Assembly: GCF_024295805.1 (NCBI RefSeq)
Contig: NZ_JANCLX010000001.1
Span: forward strand, 233,891 to 297,890
Source of the DNA: Streptomyces cucumeris
GTDB lineage: Bacteria > Actinomycetota > Actinomycetes > Streptomycetales > Streptomycetaceae
DNA length: 64,000 nucleotides
Reading direction: 5' to 3'
The notes under the pieces: generated by a model
The model's database searches: none
What the model was told of the DNA's origin: nothing
Seen by the model: only the letters and a program-made list of their open reading frames with translations
Shown here: piece after piece, positions 19,182 to 27,902 of the stretch
Layout of the letters: each line of letters begins with the position of its first letter
Numbering within the stretch: the first letter of the stretch is position 1
Translations under genes and position numbers: made by a program

Positions 19182-22100
19182 TCAGCCGAGCAGTTCGACC
19201 TCCGCGAGGGTGGCCCGGTCATCGGCCACCAGACGGTAGTGGCCGTAACGTCCGGGCGCGCGGACCGAGAAGACCCGGGTCTGCCGGTCCCAGGTGAAGG
19301 ACTGGTCCGACCGCCGGTCCAGGTCCTTCCAGTGCGAACCGTCGGCCGAGCCCTGGAGCGTCCAGCCGGACGGCGCGTCGCCCCGGTCCGCCGAGGTCAG
19401 GGTGTACTGCACGGCCCGGCCGGGATCCTTGACCGGCAGGTCCACCGAGGTGAAGGCGGTGTGTGTGCCCGAGGTGTCGTCCAGCAGGGCGGTACCGCGG
19501 CCGGACACCGTCAGATCGCCGCGCGGCGCGGGCACCTCGTCGTCCCGGGTGACGGAGGAGGGCGCCGCGTCCTTCCCCGTACCCCAGCGCGAGGGCTTGG
19601 GGCCCATGGTGAAGTCCAGCGTGCCGCCCCGGGCGAGGAGCCTGTGCGGCAGCGCGGTGCTGTGCCAGGGCTTGCCGTTCACCTCCAGGCCCTGGACGTA
19701 CACGTTCCGCGCGCTGTTGCGCGGGGCCCTGATCACCAGGTCGCGGCCGCCTGCCAGGTGCACCGTGGCCTTGGTGAACAGCGGCGAGCCGACCGCGTAC
19801 TCCGAACCGCCCATCACCAGCGGATAGAACCCCAGCGCGCTGAAGACGTACCAGGCGGACTGCTCGCCGTTGTCCTCGTCGCCGTGGTAGCCCTGGCCGA
19901 TCTCACTGCCGGTGTAGAGCCGGGAGAGCACCTCGCGTACGGTCGCTTGCGTCTTCCAGGGCTGTCCCGCCGCGTCATACATGTAGGCGGCGTGATGGGC
20001 GACCTGGTTGCTGTGGCCGTACATGCCCATGCGGACGTCACGGGCCTCGGTCATCTCGTGGATGACACCGCCGTAGGACCCGGCGAACTCGGGGGAGGCG
20101 GTCTCCGGGGTGCTGAAGTAGGTGTCCAGCTTCTTCGCGAGCCCGGACCGGCCGCCGTAGAGGTTGGCCAGGCCCCGGCTGTCCTGGGGCGCGGTGAAGG
20201 CGTAGCCCCAGCCGTTGGTCTCGGTGTAGTCGTGGCCCCAGACCCGGGGGTCGTACTTCTCCGACGGCAGCCGCCACTTCCCGTCCGCGTCCCGGCCCTG
20301 GAAGAACCCGGCCCCGGGGTCGAAGAGCCGGACGTAGTTCCGGGCGCGGTTCAGGAAGTACTCCGACTCCTCCTTGTAGCGCGCCTTCTTGGTCCTGGCG
20401 TAGAGCGCCTCGCCCATGCGCGCGATCCCGAAGTCATTGAGGTAGCCCTCCAGTGCCCAGGACAGCCCCTCATGGGTCTCGGTGCTGGTGTAGCCGAGGA
20501 AGGGGGAGGTGGCCATGCCCTTACGGCCGACACCGGGGGAGGGCGGGACGGTGGTCGCATTCTTCACCGCCGCCTCGTACGCGGCCTCCCCGTCGAGCCC
20601 GACGCCCTTGAGGTAGGCGTCCGCGAAGGCCACGTCGGAACTGGTGCCGGTCATCAGGTCGGCGTAGCCGGGGGAGGACCAGCGGGATATCCAGCCCCCG
20701 TCCTTGTACTGCTGGACGAAGCCGTCCGCCAGCTCGGCCGCCCGCCGGGGGGTGAGCAGGGAGTAGGCGGGCCAGGTGGTGCGGTAGGTGTCCCAGAACC
20801 CGTTGTTGACATAGACCTTGCCGTCGACGATCTTCGCGCCGGTGCGGGTCGGGGTGTTCTCGCCGGTGGGTGCAGAGAAGGGGCTCGCGTACCGGTAGCG
20901 GGGCTTGCGGACGGTCCCGGTGTTCTCGAAGGCGGAGTTGGGATACAGGTACAGCCGGTAGAGGCTGGAGTAGAGAGTGGTGAGCTGGTCCGGGTCGGCC
21001 CCCTCGACCTCGATCACTCCCAGCACCTTGTCCCAGGCCCGCTGAGCCTCCCGCTCGACCCGGGCGAAGGAGGACGACTCCGGGATCTCCCGCTCCAGAT
21101 TGGTCTTCGCCTGGTCCACGCCGAGGAGCGAGGTGGCCAGCCGCAGGGTCACGGTGCGGTCCTCACCGGGGGCGAAGCGGAAGTAGCCGGTGACGTCCTT
21201 GCCACCGCCGCCCGGCAGTCTGCCGCTCGCGGTCACGGGCGCGTCGAAGACGCCGTAGACGAACATCCGGGTGGCGCCGGCGGACAGTCCGCTCTTCACA
21301 TCGGAGTAGCCGCTCACCACTCCGCGTTCGGCGTCGAGGGTCAGCCCGCCGTCACCGGAGACATTGTCGAACAGAACGCTCGCCTGCTTCCCCGGGTAGG
21401 TGAAGCGCATCATCGCCGCATGGTCGGTCGGCGCGATCCGGGCCTTCAGCCCGTTCTCGAAGGTCACCCCGTACGCGTACGGCCGGGCGGTCTCGCGTTC
21501 ATGGCGGAACGGCAGCGCGCGGGCGGTCCGGGAGGCGTCCGGGACGCCGGCCGCGGCGGACGGCATGAGCTGGAAGGTCTGCCGGTCGCCCATCCAGGGG
21601 CTGGGCTCGTGGCTGGTGCCGAACGCCTGGATGGTGGGGAGGTTGTCGGCGTTGTTGGCGCGGGCGTACTGGTAGAGCCAGTCGGTGGAGCCCGCGTTCG
21701 TCACCGGCGTCCAGAAGTTGAAGCCATGGGGTACGGCGGTGGCCGGGAAGGTGTTGCCGCGCGAGAAGGAGCCGCTGGAGTTGGTGCCGCGGGTGGTCAC
21801 GGCATGGTCGGACAGATGGGCCGGGGGCTTCTCCGGCTGCTGAGGGGTCAGCGAGATGTCGTCCACCCACCCCTGGAACCGCGCCGGACCCTTGGGGGAG
21901 TCGTACGCCACCAGGATCCGGTCGACCGTCCGGCCCGCGGCGACCGCGCCGATCCGGGACTCCTTGTGGTTCCACTGGTTGACGTAGAGCGTCTTGGAGG
22001 CCGCCTGTCCGTCCGGGCTCATCCGGGCGCCGTGCTGGTCCACCGCCCCCGCCAGCTCGCTGAGGTAGCTGCCGTCGGTGAAGGCGAGGTCGACCGAGAC

Positions 22101-23036
22101 ATGGGTGGCCGGATAGGAGAGATCGGTCTCCGGCATCGAGGGGAAGACCCGGTACGAGAGCACGGTGTTCCGGTCGACGGCCGTGTTCACGTCGAAGACC
22201 TTGTTGTACGAGTACGCGTGGCCGTCCGGTGTGTGGCTGCCCGCGTAGCGCAGCGCGTGGGTGCCGGTGAAGCCCGCGCGCGCCTTGGCGGTGGGGGACC
22301 CGGTGGGGCCGCGGTCGGTGTGGCTGCGCATCTCGGAGGGGGCGGGCGGGGCGCCGCCGGCGACCGCAAGCTGTACCTCGGCGAGCTGGACGAGGTCGTC
22401 CCCGGCGTTGCGGGTGATCTCCAGCCGGAAGTGCCGGTAGCCGGTGGAGTTGCCGAAGCCGAACTCCCGGGTCTGCTGGCGCGAGCTGAAGCTCTCGCCC
22501 TCGCGGCTGTCCAGCGCGGTCCAGTGCGAGCCGTCGGCGGAGCCCTTGAGGGTCCAGTCCTTCGGGTCGCGGCCGGGGGCGTCGTTGGCGGAGGTGAGGG
22601 CGTAGCGGACGGCCTTGACCGGTTCGCTCACCTCGAACTCCAGCCACGCGGTCTTCTCGAACACCAGCCATTTGCTGGTGAGCTCGCCGTCGACCAGGTT
22701 CTCCTTGGTCTCCCCGCCGGAGGCGTTCTCCCCGCTGGCCCGGACCCCGGTGACCTTTTCGGTGACGTTGCCGGGGATTCCGGAGGCGTAGCCGCCGTCG
22801 ACGCCGGACGCCTTCTTCTTCCCGTCGGGGCCGGTCTCGACCGTGTCGCGCCAGTCCGGCTGTGGATCGTCCGCTTCGAAGGACGAGGCGAACGTCCGGT
22901 CGGCGCGGTCCGCGGTGTCCGGTCCGCGCGGTACGGCCTGTGCCGTGCCTTGTGCCGTGACCGCCAGCAGAACGGCGGCCAGCAGGGCGGCCGTTCGTCC
23001 GGTTCTCCGTCGTCGCCGTGGTGGTCCCTGTCGCAT
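19182..23036 (-). CDS. Secreted GH92 family glycosidase (alpha-mannosidase-like) with discoidin-like domains
   Basis: 1284 residues from the ATG at 23036, chosen because GGGGAGG sits 6 nt before it; another ATG at 23051 lacks one. An Arg-rich N-region and a hydrophobic core ending TAQGTAQA form a signal peptide. Two F5/8 type C (discoidin)-like domains occur: one near residues 60-190 and one at the C-terminus (TLQGSADGSHW in both). Between them, after a jelly-roll region, lies the GH92 module (about 390-1130), with the family-typical TETNGWGYAF and GDEDNGEQSAWYVFSALGFYP motifs. GH92 enzymes are calcium-dependent exo-alpha-mannosidases. The usual GNDD motif reads GDED here, so linkage specificity may differ. 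A LacI-type operator overlaps the start region. Confidence 0.92.
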   Translation of the reverse strand: MRQGPPRRRRRTGRTAALLAAVLLAVTAQGTAQAVPRGPDTADRADRTFASSFEADDPQPDWRDTVETGPDGKKKASGVDGGYASGIPGNVTEKVTGVRASGENASGGETKENLVDGELTSKWLVFEKTAWLEFEVSEPVKAVRYALTSANDAPGRDPKDWTLKGSADGSHWTALDSREGESFSSRQQTREFGFGNSTGYRHFRLEITRNAGDDLVQLAEVQLAVAGGAPPAPSEMRSHTDRGPTGSPTAKARAGFTGTHALRYAGSHTPDGHAYSYNKVFDVNTAVDRNTVLSYRVFPSMPETDLSYPATHVSVDLAFTDGSYLSELAGAVDQHGARMSPDGQAASKTLYVNQWNHKESRIGAVAAGRTVDRILVAYDSPKGPARFQGWVDDISLTPQQPEKPPAHLSDHAVTTRGTNSSGSFSRGNTFPATAVPHGFNFWTPVTNAGSTDWLYQYARANNADNLPTIQAFGTSHEPSPWMGDRQTFQLMPSAAAGVPDASRTARALPFRHERETARPYAYGVTFENGLKARIAPTDHAAMMRFTYPGKQASVLFDNVSGDGGLTLDAERGVVSGYSDVKSGLSAGATRMFVYGVFDAPVTASGRLPGGGGKDVTGYFRFAPGEDRTVTLRLATSLLGVDQAKTNLEREIPESSSFARVEREAQRAWDKVLGVIEVEGADPDQLTTLYSSLYRLYLYPNSAFENTGTVRKPRYRYASPFSAPTGENTPTRTGAKIVDGKVYVNNGFWDTYRTTWPAYSLLTPRRAAELADGFVQQYKDGGWISRWSSPGYADLMTGTSSDVAFADAYLKGVGLDGEAAYEAAVKNATTVPPSPGVGRKGMATSPFLGYTSTETHEGLSWALEGYLNDFGIARMGEALYARTKKARYKEESEYFLNRARNYVRLFDPGAGFFQGRDADGKWRLPSEKYDPRVWGHDYTETNGWGYAFTAPQDSRGLANLYGGRSGLAKKLDTYFSTPETASPEFAGSYGGVIHEMTEARDVRMGMYGHSNQVAHHAAYMYDAAGQPWKTQATVREVLSRLYTGSEIGQGYHGDEDNGEQSAWYVFSALGFYPLVMGGSEYAVGSPLFTKATVHLAGGRDLVIRAPRNSARNVYVQGLEVNGKPWHSTALPHRLLARGGTLDFTMGPKPSRWGTGKDAAPSSVTRDDEVPAPRGDLTVSGRGTALLDDTSGTHTAFTSVDLPVKDPGRAVQYTLTSADRGDAPSGWTLQGSADGSHWKDLDRRSDQSFTWDRQTRVFSVRAPGRYGHYRLVADDRATLAEVELLG

Positions 23037-23056
23037 GCGCCGCCTCCCCATGCATA

Positions 23057-23070
23057 TGACAACGTTGTCA
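23057..23070. promoter_or_regulatory. LacI-type operator at the GH92 start
   Basis: TGACAACGTTGTCA is a perfect 14-nt palindrome with the central CG of LacI-family sites. It lies 21-34 nt upstream of the start. A sugar-responsive LacI repressor, encoded elsewhere, should control this gene. No LacI gene is present in the window. Confidence 0.75.
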
Positions 23071-23175
23071 AGGTGCATTGCGCAGAGATAAGTAGGACGG
23101 CCGGGGGAGGGCGGTGTCAAGAACGCGACGGGGATCGGACCGGGCGGGAGGCGGAGCGGTGGCCCGGTCCACGCA

Positions 23176-23213
23176 CCGTGGGCCGTACGCCCGTTGGGGG
23201 GTACGGCCCACGG
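23176..23213 (-). terminator. Hairpin after the repeat-containing lipoprotein gene
   Basis: A 13-nt perfect stem (23176-23188 with 23201-23213) around a 12-nt loop, starting 26 nt past the stop on the minus strand. It separates the lipoprotein gene from the GH92 operator region. Confidence 0.75.
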
Positions 23214-23238
23214 CCATCAGGGTGATTCGGAAGCGCGG

Positions 23239-23748
23239 TCAGTCGGCGGTGTCGGACTTGGTGCCGAGCGAGAGCCGGCACTTCTTCGCCTTCTTGGCGC
23301 TGTCCGCCTCGAACGCCACGACCTTGATGGTCTTGTCGGAGTCACCCGCGACCGAGGCGTCGGACTTGGTGCCCGTGGTCACCACCTTGCCCGCGTCGTC
23401 CACGAAGCCGACCAGCAGGGTGTAGTAGGCGGTGGTGGAGCTGGAGTTGCTGATCTTGATGTTGGCGTAGGGCTTGCCGTCCGATCCCCAGCCGCAGGTG
23501 CCCATCTTGGCGTCCGAGGTGACCAGGCCGGATCCACCGGTGGGGCTGTCCGTGGGCTCTTCGGTCGGCTCTTCGGTGGGCTCTTCGGTGGGCTCGACGG
23601 GGAGCTGGGCCATGCCCTTGCCTATCGCGGCGCCGCCCTTGGTGTCTCCGGCCGATGAGCCGCCACCGTCGGAGCCGCATCCCGCGGTCAGGGCGAGTGT
23701 CGCGGCCACGACAACGCTGGTGGTCAAGGGGAGCTGCTTCCGGGACAC
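23239..23748 (-). CDS. Small lipoprotein with a Pro-Thr-Glu repeat linker
   Basis: 169 residues from a GTG at 23748. The signal peptide ends in the lipobox LTAGC, so the mature protein should be lipid-anchored on the outer face of the membrane. A Gly/Ser segment and a PTEE repeat of about 16 residues form a spacer. A C-terminal domain of about 100 residues with two cysteines (MGTCGWG and KKCRLSL) follows and resembles small beta-rich extracellular modules. The function is unknown. The Thr/Pro-rich spacer is usual where a domain is held away from the cell surface. Confidence 0.8.
   Translation of the reverse strand: MSRKQLPLTTSVVVAATLALTAGCGSDGGGSSAGDTKGGAAIGKGMAQLPVEPTEEPTEEPTEEPTDSPTGGSGLVTSDAKMGTCGWGSDGKPYANIKISNSSSTTAYYTLLVGFVDDAGKVVTTGTKSDASVAGDSDKTIKVVAFEADSAKKAKKCRLSLGTKSDTAD
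23554..23601 (-). repeat. Four tandem 12-nt repeats coding PTEE units
   Basis: Units at 23554, 23566, 23578 and 23590 differ at few positions (GGCTCTTCGGT core). They code the PTEE spacer of the lipoprotein on the minus strand. Copy number may vary between strains, as is usual for such in-frame tandem repeats. Confidence 0.8.
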
Positions 23749-24093
23749 GGGGGAACCGCCTCTCGAGTGATCATGCGCACGGCGGCACGCCGTACGGGCT
23801 GTGGCCCCCTACGGTATGTCGGACAGGTCTCAACTCGGGAAAGACTGTTACCCAATGAAGATTCGATCTTGCCCAGTTGATACCAAGTGGACTATACCTG
23901 TCGCCCCAGGGGGAGGGCCGCACCGCCACCCTCTTCGCGCGGGCCCCGGCGGGCCTCCGCACTCCCCGGCGCACACCCAGCAATACTCCGCTTCACGCTT
24001 CAACTGACCCGCGGTGTCGGGCCCCTCGCCGGAGGCGAGATGTACGGGAGACCGTTACACCGCCTGAGTCCTGACGAAGGCGAGGACTTGAGC
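23749..24093. other. Gene-free promoter region before ngcE
   Basis: 345 nt with no convincing gene. The left half (23810-23900) is AT-rich for this genome and should hold the divergent promoters. A DasR-like element lies at 23886-23901. The right half is GC-rich untranslated leader, ending with GAGG before the ngcE start. Confidence 0.6.
23886..23901. promoter_or_regulatory. DasR (dre)-like element upstream of ngcE
   Basis: The 16-nt AGTGGACTATACCTGT matches the dre consensus, AGTGGTCTAGACCACT, at 12 positions. DasR represses GlcNAc and chitin genes in streptomycetes. The site lies about 193-208 nt upstream of ngcE. Direct control is an inference from the match and the function of the operon. 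Confidence 0.45.
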
Positions 24094-25530
24094 ATGGGAT
24101 CCACATCAGATGTCGGCCGCCGTGACCTGGTAAAGCGGTCAGCGGCGCTCGGACTGATCGCCGTGCCGTCCGTCAGTGTGCTGACCGCCTGCGCGAGCGG
24201 CGGCGACGACGATTCCAACAAGGTCGACAAGGGCAAGAAGAGCGCCAAGAACCCGCTTGCCGTCAATGAGAGCGCCGGACTCGACGTCGTCATCTTCGAC
24301 GGCGGCTTCGGCCAGCAGTACGCCAAGGACGCGGAGAGCGAGTTCACCAAGGCGTTCCCGAAGACCGAGGGCAAGGTCAAGCACTCGGCCACCCAGAAGA
24401 TCCAGACCACCCTCCAGCCGCGCTTCAACGGCGGCACCCCACCGGACCTCATCGACAACTCCGGCGCCGAGCAGATGGACTTCGGCACCCTGGTCGGCAA
24501 GAAGCAGCTCACGGACCTCACCCCGCTGCTGGACGCGCCCTCCATCGACGACCCGAAGAAGAAGGTGCGCGACACCCTGCGCCCCGGTGTCGTGGAGATG
24601 GGGCAGTTCGAGGGCAAGCCCGTCTGGGTGCTCTACTACGCCTACACCGTCTACGGCGTCTGGTACTCCAAGACCAATCTGGCGAAGCTGGACGTGGAGT
24701 ACCCGGAGACCTGGGACGACATGCTCGCGGTCTGCGCCAAGGCCAAGAAGAAGGGCATCGCGGGCTGGACCTACCCGGGCAAGTACCCCTACTACCTGCC
24801 CTTCAGCCTCTACCCCTTCATCGCGAAGATCGGCGGCGCCGATGTCCTGACCGCCATCGACAACCTGGAGCCCAACGCCTGGAAGCACCCGGCCGTCAAG
24901 GCCGCCTTCGAGGCGTACTACGAGCTCTACCGGAAGGGCTACATCCTCAAGGGCACCCCGGGGCTGACCCATATCGAGTCCCAGACCGCGTGGAACGAGG
25001 GCAAGGCGCTGTTCATCCCGAACGGTTCCTGGGTGGAGAACGAGGCGAAGAAGACCACGCCGAAGAACTTCCAGATGACCGTGAGTGCGCCGTCCAGCCT
25101 GGACAGCGGGGACAAGATGCCGTTCGGCACCCTGTGGGCCTCCGGCGGTGAGCCCTTCATCGTGCCCAAGTCGGCGAAGAACCCCGAGGGCGGCATGGAG
25201 CTGCTGCGCATCATGCTGGGCGAGAAGTCCACCAAGAACTTCGTCCAGCAGGTCTCCTCGCTCACCTCGCTCAACGGCGGCACCGAGGGCCTGTCCCTGC
25301 CGCCGGGGCTGGCGTCCGCGCAGCAGGCCCTGGAGAAGGCCGGGAAGAACGTCGTCAACCCGCGGCTCCAGGACTGGTACGTGGCGCTCCAGAAGCAGCA
25401 GATCGGCGTCGGTGTGCTGGGCGAGATGATGGCGGGCCGGATGAACCCGGCCGAGGCGATCAAGAAGATCCAGAAGTACGCCGACGAGACGGTCAAGGAC
25501 GACGCCGTCAAGAAGTACAAGCACGTCTGA
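24094..25530 (+). CDS. ngcE: N-acetylglucosamine/diacetylchitobiose-binding lipoprotein NgcE
   Basis: 478 residues. ATG at 24094 with GAGG eight bases upstream. The N-terminus combines a twin-arginine-like GRRDLVKRSAAL with a lipobox LTACAS, so it may be a Tat-exported lipoprotein. The rest is a type I extracellular solute-binding protein of carbohydrate ABC importers. It precedes two permease genes in the same order as ngcE-ngcF-ngcG of S. coelicolor and S. olivaceoviridis, as I recall. The role is capture of GlcNAc and chitobiose from chitin or cell-wall breakdown. The lipid anchor holds it at the membrane. Confidence 0.88.
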   Translation: MGSTSDVGRRDLVKRSAALGLIAVPSVSVLTACASGGDDDSNKVDKGKKSAKNPLAVNESAGLDVVIFDGGFGQQYAKDAESEFTKAFPKTEGKVKHSATQKIQTTLQPRFNGGTPPDLIDNSGAEQMDFGTLVGKKQLTDLTPLLDAPSIDDPKKKVRDTLRPGVVEMGQFEGKPVWVLYYAYTVYGVWYSKTNLAKLDVEYPETWDDMLAVCAKAKKKGIAGWTYPGKYPYYLPFSLYPFIAKIGGADVLTAIDNLEPNAWKHPAVKAAFEAYYELYRKGYILKGTPGLTHIESQTAWNEGKALFIPNGSWVENEAKKTTPKNFQMTVSAPSSLDSGDKMPFGTLWASGGEPFIVPKSAKNPEGGMELLRIMLGEKSTKNFVQQVSSLTSLNGGTEGLSLPPGLASAQQALEKAGKNVVNPRLQDWYVALQKQQIGVGVLGEMMAGRMNPAEAIKKIQKYADETVKDDAVKKYKHV

Positions 25531-25587
25531 TGACATTCGACGCGTCACCAGCGGTCGTGGCCGCGGGGGAAGACCGAGGTCGGTGAG

Positions 25588-26592
25588 ATGGAGAAGGTCA
25601 GGACTGAGACCGGTCCGCGGGATGTGGGCAAGGTACGGCCCGTGAGCGGTCAGGACCCCCGGCCCGGGGTGGTCCGGTGGTTCCAGAAGTACGGCTTCGT
25701 CATCGGATTCCTGGTGCTGCCGGTCTCGTTGTACGCGGTCTTCGTGATCTCGCCGTTCGTCCAGGCCATCCTCTACTCGTTCACCGACTGGACCGGCCTG
25801 AGCTCCGACTTCAAGATGGTCGGGTTCGACAACTACGACTGGCTGCTCCACGACGACCTCTTCTGGAAGGCGGTCGGGCACAACGTCCTGCTGCTGCTGG
25901 TCGTACCGCTGGTGACGCTCGGCCTCGGGCTCTTCTTCGCCTTCATGCTCAACGTGGGCGGCCGGGGCCGTAAGAACTCGGCCGTCTCCGGAGTGCGCGG
26001 ATCGAGCCTCTACAAGGTCGTGTACTTCTTCCCGCAGGTGCTGTCGATCGCGATCGTCGCCCTGCTGTTCCAGTTCACCTACAACCCGCGCAACGGGGCG
26101 CTCAACGCCTTCCTGGGCGGTATCGGACTGGACGCCCTGGAGCAGCAGTGGCTGGCCGATCCGAAGCTGGCGCTGTGGTGCCTGATGGTCGTGATGGTCT
26201 GGTGCAACGTCGGTTTCTACGTCGTCCTGTTCTCCGCCGGGATGAGCTCCATCCCCAAGGACTTCTACGAGGCGGCGCTGCTGGACGGGGCGAACCGGAT
26301 CACCACCTTCTTCCGGATCACCCTGCCGCTGCTGTGGGACACGGTCCAGACCGGCTGGATCTACATGGGCATCCTCGCCCTCGACGCCTTCGCGGTCGTC
26401 CAGATCATGACCGTGGGGCCGGGCGGACCCGCCGATTCCACCCAGGTGCTTGGCTACTACGTCTACACCAAGACCTTCCGCGACGGGCAGGCCGGCCGCG
26501 CGACCTCGATCGGCGTGGCGATGCTCATCGTCACCATGATCTTCGCGGTCGTGGTGTCCAGGCTGGGCCGGCGCGAACGGCTGGAGTACTGA
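25588..26592 (+). CDS. ngcF: Sugar ABC transporter permease NgcF
   Basis: 334 residues. Six membrane segments in the MalF-like order. The EAA loop, which docks to the ATPase, reads YEAALLDGANRITTFFRITLPLLW near residue 230. It starts 57 nt after ngcE. No ATPase gene follows the permeases, so like many streptomycete sugar importers it should use the shared ATPase MsiK; this is an inference from the missing gene. A polar N-terminal tail of about 30 residues precedes the first membrane segment. Confidence 0.88.
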   Translation: MEKVRTETGPRDVGKVRPVSGQDPRPGVVRWFQKYGFVIGFLVLPVSLYAVFVISPFVQAILYSFTDWTGLSSDFKMVGFDNYDWLLHDDLFWKAVGHNVLLLLVVPLVTLGLGLFFAFMLNVGGRGRKNSAVSGVRGSSLYKVVYFFPQVLSIAIVALLFQFTYNPRNGALNAFLGGIGLDALEQQWLADPKLALWCLMVVMVWCNVGFYVVLFSAGMSSIPKDFYEAALLDGANRITTFFRITLPLLWDTVQTGWIYMGILALDAFAVVQIMTVGPGGPADSTQVLGYYVYTKTFRDGQAGRATSIGVAMLIVTMIFAVVVSRLGRRERLEY

Positions 26593-26659
26593 TGCCCGGG
26601 CCCGCCCGCCACGTCCATGACCATGACCGCCGCCCGACCGACGATCCGGGGGTATCGCA

Positions 26660-27604
26660 GTGACCTCACCCGCACAGCCCTCGGAACTCCGCGGCGCTGC
26701 AAAAGACGACGCCGTCCCGCATGAGCCCGCCGGGGACCAGCTTCCCCCGCGTTACACCCCCGAGGGCCGGATCGGCAGCGAGGGCAAGGTCCTCAACGTC
26801 TTCTCCCACGGGATGCTGGTGCTCTGGGCGCTCCTGGTCACCATGCCGCTGCTGTGGGCGGTGATGAGCTCCCTGAAGACCGACAAGGAGATCTTCACCT
26901 CTCCCTGGGGGCTGCCCGGCACCCTGCACTTCGACAACTGGTCGCGTGCCTGGAGCAAGTCGAACATCGGTGACTTCTTCGTCAACACCGTGGTGGTGGT
27001 GGGGTGCTCACTGGTCGGCACCATGCTGCTGGGCGCCATGGCGGCGTACGTCCTGGCCCGGTTCGAGTTCCCGGGCCGGCGCGTCGTCTACTTCATGTTC
27101 GTGGGCGGGATGAGTTTCCCGATCATCCTGGCGCTGGTGCCGCTGTTCTTCGTGATGAAGAACCTGGCCCTGCTGAACACCTTCCACGGACTGATCCTGG
27201 TCTACATCGCCTATTCGCTGCCGTTCACGGTCTTCTTCCTCACCTCGTTCTTCAAGACCCTTCCGAGCTCGGTGGCGGAGGCCGCCCTGATCGACGGGGC
27301 CTCCCAGACCCGCACCTTCTTCCAGGTGATGCTGCCGATGGCCAAACCGGGCCTGATCAGCGTGGGGATCTTCAACTTCCTGGGGCAGTGGAACCAGTAC
27401 ATGTTGCCGACGGTGCTGAACACCGAGGAGGACAAGCGGGTGCTCACCCAGGGTCTGGTGCAGCTCGCAGCCAGTCAGCAGTACAAGGGCGACTGGTCGG
27501 CGCTGTTCGCCGGGCTGGTGCTGGCGATGCTGCCGGTGCTGGGTGTCTACATCATCTTCCAGCGGCAGGTCCAGGCCGGGCTGACGGCGGGCGCGATCAA
27601 GTAG
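26660..27604 (+). CDS. ngcG: Sugar ABC transporter permease NgcG
   Basis: 314 residues from a GTG at 26660 after a GGGGG stretch. MalG-type permease with six membrane segments and the EAA loop VAEAALIDGASQTRTFFQVMLP. It is 67 nt after ngcF and closes the import operon; a strong hairpin follows. Together with NgcE, NgcF and an ATPase from elsewhere it should move GlcNAc and chitobiose inward, where they feed nag genes or cell-wall synthesis. Confidence 0.88.
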   Translation: MTSPAQPSELRGAAKDDAVPHEPAGDQLPPRYTPEGRIGSEGKVLNVFSHGMLVLWALLVTMPLLWAVMSSLKTDKEIFTSPWGLPGTLHFDNWSRAWSKSNIGDFFVNTVVVVGCSLVGTMLLGAMAAYVLARFEFPGRRVVYFMFVGGMSFPIILALVPLFFVMKNLALLNTFHGLILVYIAYSLPFTVFFLTSFFKTLPSSVAEAALIDGASQTRTFFQVMLPMAKPGLISVGIFNFLGQWNQYMLPTVLNTEEDKRVLTQGLVQLAASQQYKGDWSALFAGLVLAMLPVLGVYIIFQRQVQAGLTAGAIK

Positions 27605-27626
27605 CGGCGCCTCCTTACACCGGTTG

Positions 27627-27662
27627 ACGGGGCGCCCCCGCCGTTCGGCGGGGGCGCCCCGT
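27627..27662 (+). terminator. Terminator after ngcG
   Basis: A perfect 16-nt stem (27627-27642 with 27647-27662) with the tetraloop GTTC, starting 22 nt after the stop. Among the strongest hairpins in the window. Confidence 0.9.
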
Positions 27663-27902
27663 ACCCTTGCGGAACAGTGGTGCCCCGGCGCGGAACGTCG
27701 CACATCAGTACGTTGGCCGCACACCGGCGCGGCGCCGTGCGCACCGTGGTGTCCGGGAGCCGTCCGGAAGGTGTCAAGGACTTGACGTGGGGCAACCGGG
27801 GCGGCTCATCTTAGAGTTCACATGTTGGAGACACCGTCGGGCCTCACTGTTGCGGCCCGGCCGGCGGAGCGGTCGTCGTGCCGCCCGTGAAGGCGGGAGT
27901 GG

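Noticed and set aside
19239..23225. A plus-strand open frame of over 1300 codons opposite the GH92 gene
   Set aside because: It has no family features, is rich in Gly/Arg/Val and mirrors the GC-biased third positions of the real gene. Frames of this kind are common in such GC-rich DNA.
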